A stretch of DNA of 46,324 bases, from contig CAJFQI010000012.1 of the NCBI GenBank assembly GCA_904419005.1, forward strand, positions 1 to 46,324, in the 5' to 3' direction. The notes beneath the pieces are model-generated. The model had not been told where the DNA came from, searched no databases, and worked only from the letters and a program-made list of their open reading frames with translations. The first letter of the stretch is position 1, and each line of letters starts with the position of its first letter. Source of the stretch: Candidatus Avimonas faecium (GTDB lineage: Bacteria > Bacillota > Clostridia > Oscillospirales > Acutalibacteraceae). Both the position numbers and the translations under genes were made by a program. Below are positions 44,492 through 46,324 of the stretch, piece after piece.

Positions 44492-44714
44492 AGAACTCGT
44501 CATATGAAACATTAAATATCTGTTTCAAAGCCCTTAATTCTTCCACCCGAATATTGTAAGTCCCTGCCTCGATTTGAGAATAAATGCTCCGCGTAATTTT
44601 GCAACCCATTAACTCCATTTTTGCTACTACCTGTTCTTGGCTAAGTTCAGCGTTATGTCTCAAACGCCGAATATTGTTACCCAGTATTGCACTATGTCGT
44701 ACCTTTTGTTCCAT
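44469..44714 (-). CDS. XRE-family transcriptional regulator
   Basis: 81 residues, a single Cro/C1-type helix-turn-helix: LGNNIRRLRHNAELSQEQVV, ITRSIYSQIEAGTYNIRVEE and LRALKQIFNVSYDEFFE. The start at 44714 follows GAGGAG. Upstream it faces the sigma-like gene at 45095 divergently, the arrangement of the orf9/orf7 control region in Tn916-type elements. It could repress that region and, through its terminal overlap, influence the sigma operon. Confidence 0.88.
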   Translation of the reverse strand: MEQKVRHSAILGNNIRRLRHNAELSQEQVVAKMELMGCKITRSIYSQIEAGTYNIRVEELRALKQIFNVSYDEFFENESGS

Positions 44715-45047
44715 GTTGACTCCTCTAAATTCATTGAGAATCAACAATAACATTACCAAAATCTCTTTTTGTAACTGCAATGAATACATTGCAAAACGTA
44801 AAATTTGTGTTAACAATTTACTTGGTTTCCTAAGAAACCGCATGGAAAAAACTCTCTTATTTTGAACGGATTTGTATAAAACGCAGAACTAGATAATAAA
44901 GAAAGTTGGTTCTGTTTGCCATGTTGGTTATTTATTTCTTACGAAAACAAGGCTGTTGCCGATTTTAGAACTTGAAACAGACTCATATTTGGAGCCGTGT
45001 AATTGTTCATGCTGTCGGAAATGTAATTTCATACGAGGCCCCTAGCA
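44715..45047. other. Divergent control region
   Basis: About 330 AT-rich bases between the divergent XRE and sigma-like genes. They should hold both promoters, but I could not fix either with confidence. No ORF with a ribosome site is present. Confidence 0.4.
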
Positions 45048-45091
45048 TCCACCATTTTTCTTTCTCCCTAAGAAAAAAGAAAGATGGTGGA
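45048..45091 (+). promoter_or_regulatory. Hairpin sequestering the ribosome site of the sigma-like gene
   Basis: TCCACCAT (45048-45055) is complementary to ATGGTGGA (45084-45091), with further T/A-rich pairing inside. The 3' arm contains the GGTGG ribosome site of the gene starting at 45095. Folding would block translation initiation. Confidence 0.55.
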
Positions 45092-45094
45092 CAT

Positions 45095-45496
45095 ATGAAA
45101 GTAATAAGGAACAATGGTACTGATGACGATAATATTGTTCAGAACAGGTTTACTGCTTATTTGAAAACAGCTATTGCTCATCAGAAAGCCAAATATCTGG
45201 CCGGATTATCTGAACAAAAGAAACTGGAGCTTTCTTATGATGAACATGCTGAAATCCTGAACAGTTTGCAGACAGGCAGCGAGGATACATATTTGAGTGA
45301 TGAGATAGGAGATGAACAACTGTGCCACGCGTTGAACAGACTGAAGGAACGTGATTGAATAATCGTTTTCCGCCGTGCTGTTTCCGGGGAATCCTTTGTA
45401 AAGATAGCTCTGGATATGAGAATCAAACACGTTACAGTTAAAGCCATCTACAGACGCTCCCTAGAAAAGATAAGGAAGGAGATTATGAAAAAATGA
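45095..45496 (+). pseudogene. Sigma-70-like regulator of an integrative element, interrupted by an in-frame TGA
   Basis: The first 87 codons (RFTAYLKTAIAHQKAKYLAG, then EEL-type linker and LCHALNRLKERD) end at TGA 45356-45358. The same frame continues without a break: IIVFRRAVSGESFVKIALDM and RIKHVTVKAIYRRSLEKIRK, a clear region-4 helix-turn-helix, and stops at 45494-45496. The whole is 134 codons including that TGA and resembles Orf7-type sigma-like proteins of Tn916-like elements. The TGA probably replaced an Arg codon such as CGA. It is a nonsense mutation or, less likely, a read-through stop. Without the second half the protein would lack its DNA-binding domain. Confidence 0.75.
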
Positions 45497-45672
45497 CATT
45501 CACAGAATTACTTATGGATGCGAAGGCAAATACAGCGAGCCAACAGCAAATAATCGAGATGTACAAGCCTATGCTAATAAAAGAATCCATTTATGAAGGC
45601 GTTTTTGATGAAGATCTTTTCCAGGAGCTCGTAGAGATTTTGCTACGATGCATCCGCACTTTTACAATTTAG
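45493..45672 (+). CDS. Small helix-turn-helix protein, conjugative-element type (Orf8-like)
   Basis: 59 residues. MTFTELLMDAKANTASQQQI, EMYKPMLIKESIYEGVFDED and LFQELVEILLRCIRTFTI match the short HTH_16-type proteins encoded next to the sigma-like gene in Tn916-type elements. Its ATG overlaps the sigma-like stop (AAATGA), so it depends on translation through that gene. The in-frame TGA upstream would therefore reduce it. Confidence 0.75.
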   Translation: MTFTELLMDAKANTASQQQIIEMYKPMLIKESIYEGVFDEDLFQELVEILLRCIRTFTI

Positions 45673-45678
45673 GCATTG

Positions 45679-45721
45679 AAAAACAGGGCAGCCGGCTGTC
45701 AGAAGACAGTCGGCTGCCCTG
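45679..45721 (-). terminator. Terminator of the cysteine-rich protein gene
   Basis: CAGGGCAGCCGGCTGTC (45684-45700) pairs with GACAGTCGGCTGCCCTG (45705-45721) with one mismatch, around AGAA. On the minus strand TTTTT follows (45683-45679). The plus-strand gene pair ends seven bases before it and may share it. Confidence 0.85.
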
Positions 45722-45773
45722 CCAAATTTGCTGTATTTCTGAAAACCGGATTGCGGTCTTCAGCATATGTGTT

Positions 45774-46115
45774 TTAAATAGACTCGTCTTCAATTTCCGC
45801 CCAATAATGGCAGTCCTTTGGACGGATATAATATACCTGTGTTCTACAAATTAAGCGGGTAATCTTCTTTCCTTTACTACATACTCCTACAGATAAATAT
45901 TTGCAATCATGGCAGCCGGCATAATGAAACCCTTTTTGGTCGGCCCATTTTTTCAGGTTTTTTTCGGCATCTTCTCGGCTACGCGCCGGGAGTATCCCCT
46001 CCTTCGTTAAAGTACGCCAATTTTTCCCGTCCCATTGCGCGGCAACAAATTGTCTTCCGTACCGGAGTGGTGTAACAGCGACAACCGTATCCTTATAAAA
46101 ATAAATAGCTTTCAT
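45774..46115 (-). CDS. Unknown protein with a cysteine-rich C-terminal region
   Basis: 113 residues. The N-terminal half is a short beta-rich stretch (MKAIYFYKDTVVAVTPLRYG). The C-terminal half has CHDCKYLSVGVCSKGKKITR followed by two more cysteines, in LICR and KDCHYW. The five cysteines and nearby His could bind zinc or an iron-sulfur cluster. I do not recognise the family. The start follows GAGGTGA. It is convergent with the element regulators and ends at a strong terminator. Confidence 0.6.
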   Translation of the reverse strand: MKAIYFYKDTVVAVTPLRYGRQFVAAQWDGKNWRTLTKEGILPARSREDAEKNLKKWADQKGFHYAGCHDCKYLSVGVCSKGKKITRLICRTQVYYIRPKDCHYWAEIEDESI

Positions 46116-46206
46116 AAATCACCTCTTTTTTACGTTAGTCATAGAAGCATAATATCCGATATTGAATTCTCTCCTTTGCTTTATATATGACAATCCAAAG
46201 ATCTTA

Positions 46207-46324
46207 TCAACTGGTAGTGCTGTCGCGCAGCCAAAGCCGCTGCTCTGACGTCATTATCTGGGCAGTAAGCGTATCACCGCCTGCAGAAAACATCATCCAC
46301 CCTGCCTGCAGCAAAAGCCTTGTA
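46207..46324 (-). CDS. Possible 3' end of a gene entering from the right edge
   Basis: On the minus strand an open frame from the window edge reads RLLLQAGWMMFSAGGDTLTA and ends SEQRLWLRDSTTS at a stop at 46207-46209. The composition is protein-like. Too little is visible to name it, and no ribosome site can be judged. The interval 46116-46206 appears non-coding. Confidence 0.3.
   Translation of the reverse strand, partial: TRLLLQAGWMMFSAGGDTLTAQIMTSEQRLWLRDSTTS

Noticed and set aside
35189-46324. A second attachment repeat, CRISPR array or insertion sequence in the element
   Set aside because: I looked for another copy of the tRNA 3' end, for regularly spaced repeats with unique spacers, and for transposase motifs, and saw none.

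Overview
The window looks like a chromosomal segment of a GC-rich Clostridia, probably an Oscillospiraceae/Ruminococcaceae-type gut bacterium. Supporting signs are the gene order of the S10-spc-alpha ribosomal cluster, zinc forms of S14, S4 and L36, a KOW-domain RNA-binding protein between map and infA, a GTP-type PEP carboxykinase, ECF vitamin transporters under riboswitch-like leaders, and the very GC-rich third codon positions. This assignment is by eye; no search was run.

Layout. 1-2.7 kb (minus): the degenerate-site half of a heterodimeric ABC exporter (cut by the left edge) behind a dusB-type tRNA-dihydrouridine synthase. 3.2-9.7 kb (plus): DNA polymerase I, a GNAT acetyltransferase, a zinc-ribbon P-loop protein, a YwlE-type arginine/tyrosine phosphatase, RimI, a PptA-type tautomerase and TsaD. 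9.8-11.7 kb: GTP-type pckA with a strong promoter and terminator. 11.7-12.8 kb: the remnant of an XRE regulator, then a strong promoter, a folded leader that looks like a preQ1 riboswitch, and queT. 12.9-29.5 kb: a near-complete S10-spc-alpha supercluster (rpsJ to rplQ, with secY, adk, map, infA and rpoA), bounded by perfect terminators and carrying two unexplained structured leaders. 29.6-34.6 kb: a membrane-anchored unknown protein, a YtrA-type GntR regulator with a two-gene ABC transporter on the minus strand (operator, tiny leader ORF), and a C-terminally extended ThiT under a canonical TPP riboswitch.

35.1 kb to the right end: a tRNA-Arg(ACG) gene followed at once by an AT-richer integrated element. 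It holds a tyrosine integrase (frameshifted at an A8 run), five TGCTAACA arm-type repeats, an excisionase, and Tn916-like regulatory genes at 44.5-45.7 kb (an XRE repressor, a sigma-like protein interrupted by an in-frame TGA, and a small HTH protein). The cargo has two parts. One is an operon of a secreted small protein, two FtsX/MacB-like permeases and an ATPase, with a perfect 16-bp hairpin between the secreted-protein gene and the export genes and a 33-bp palindrome upstream. The other is an ECF sigma factor, a DUF4367-type membrane anti-sigma candidate and a second secreted protein. A two-gene HTH plus small-protein unit lies between them. The best candidate for an undescribed system is this cargo: a sigma/anti-sigma-controlled set of secreted proteins with a dedicated ABC exporter or immunity transporter, carried on a tRNA-Arg element. 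No second attachment site is visible, so the element probably runs past the right edge.
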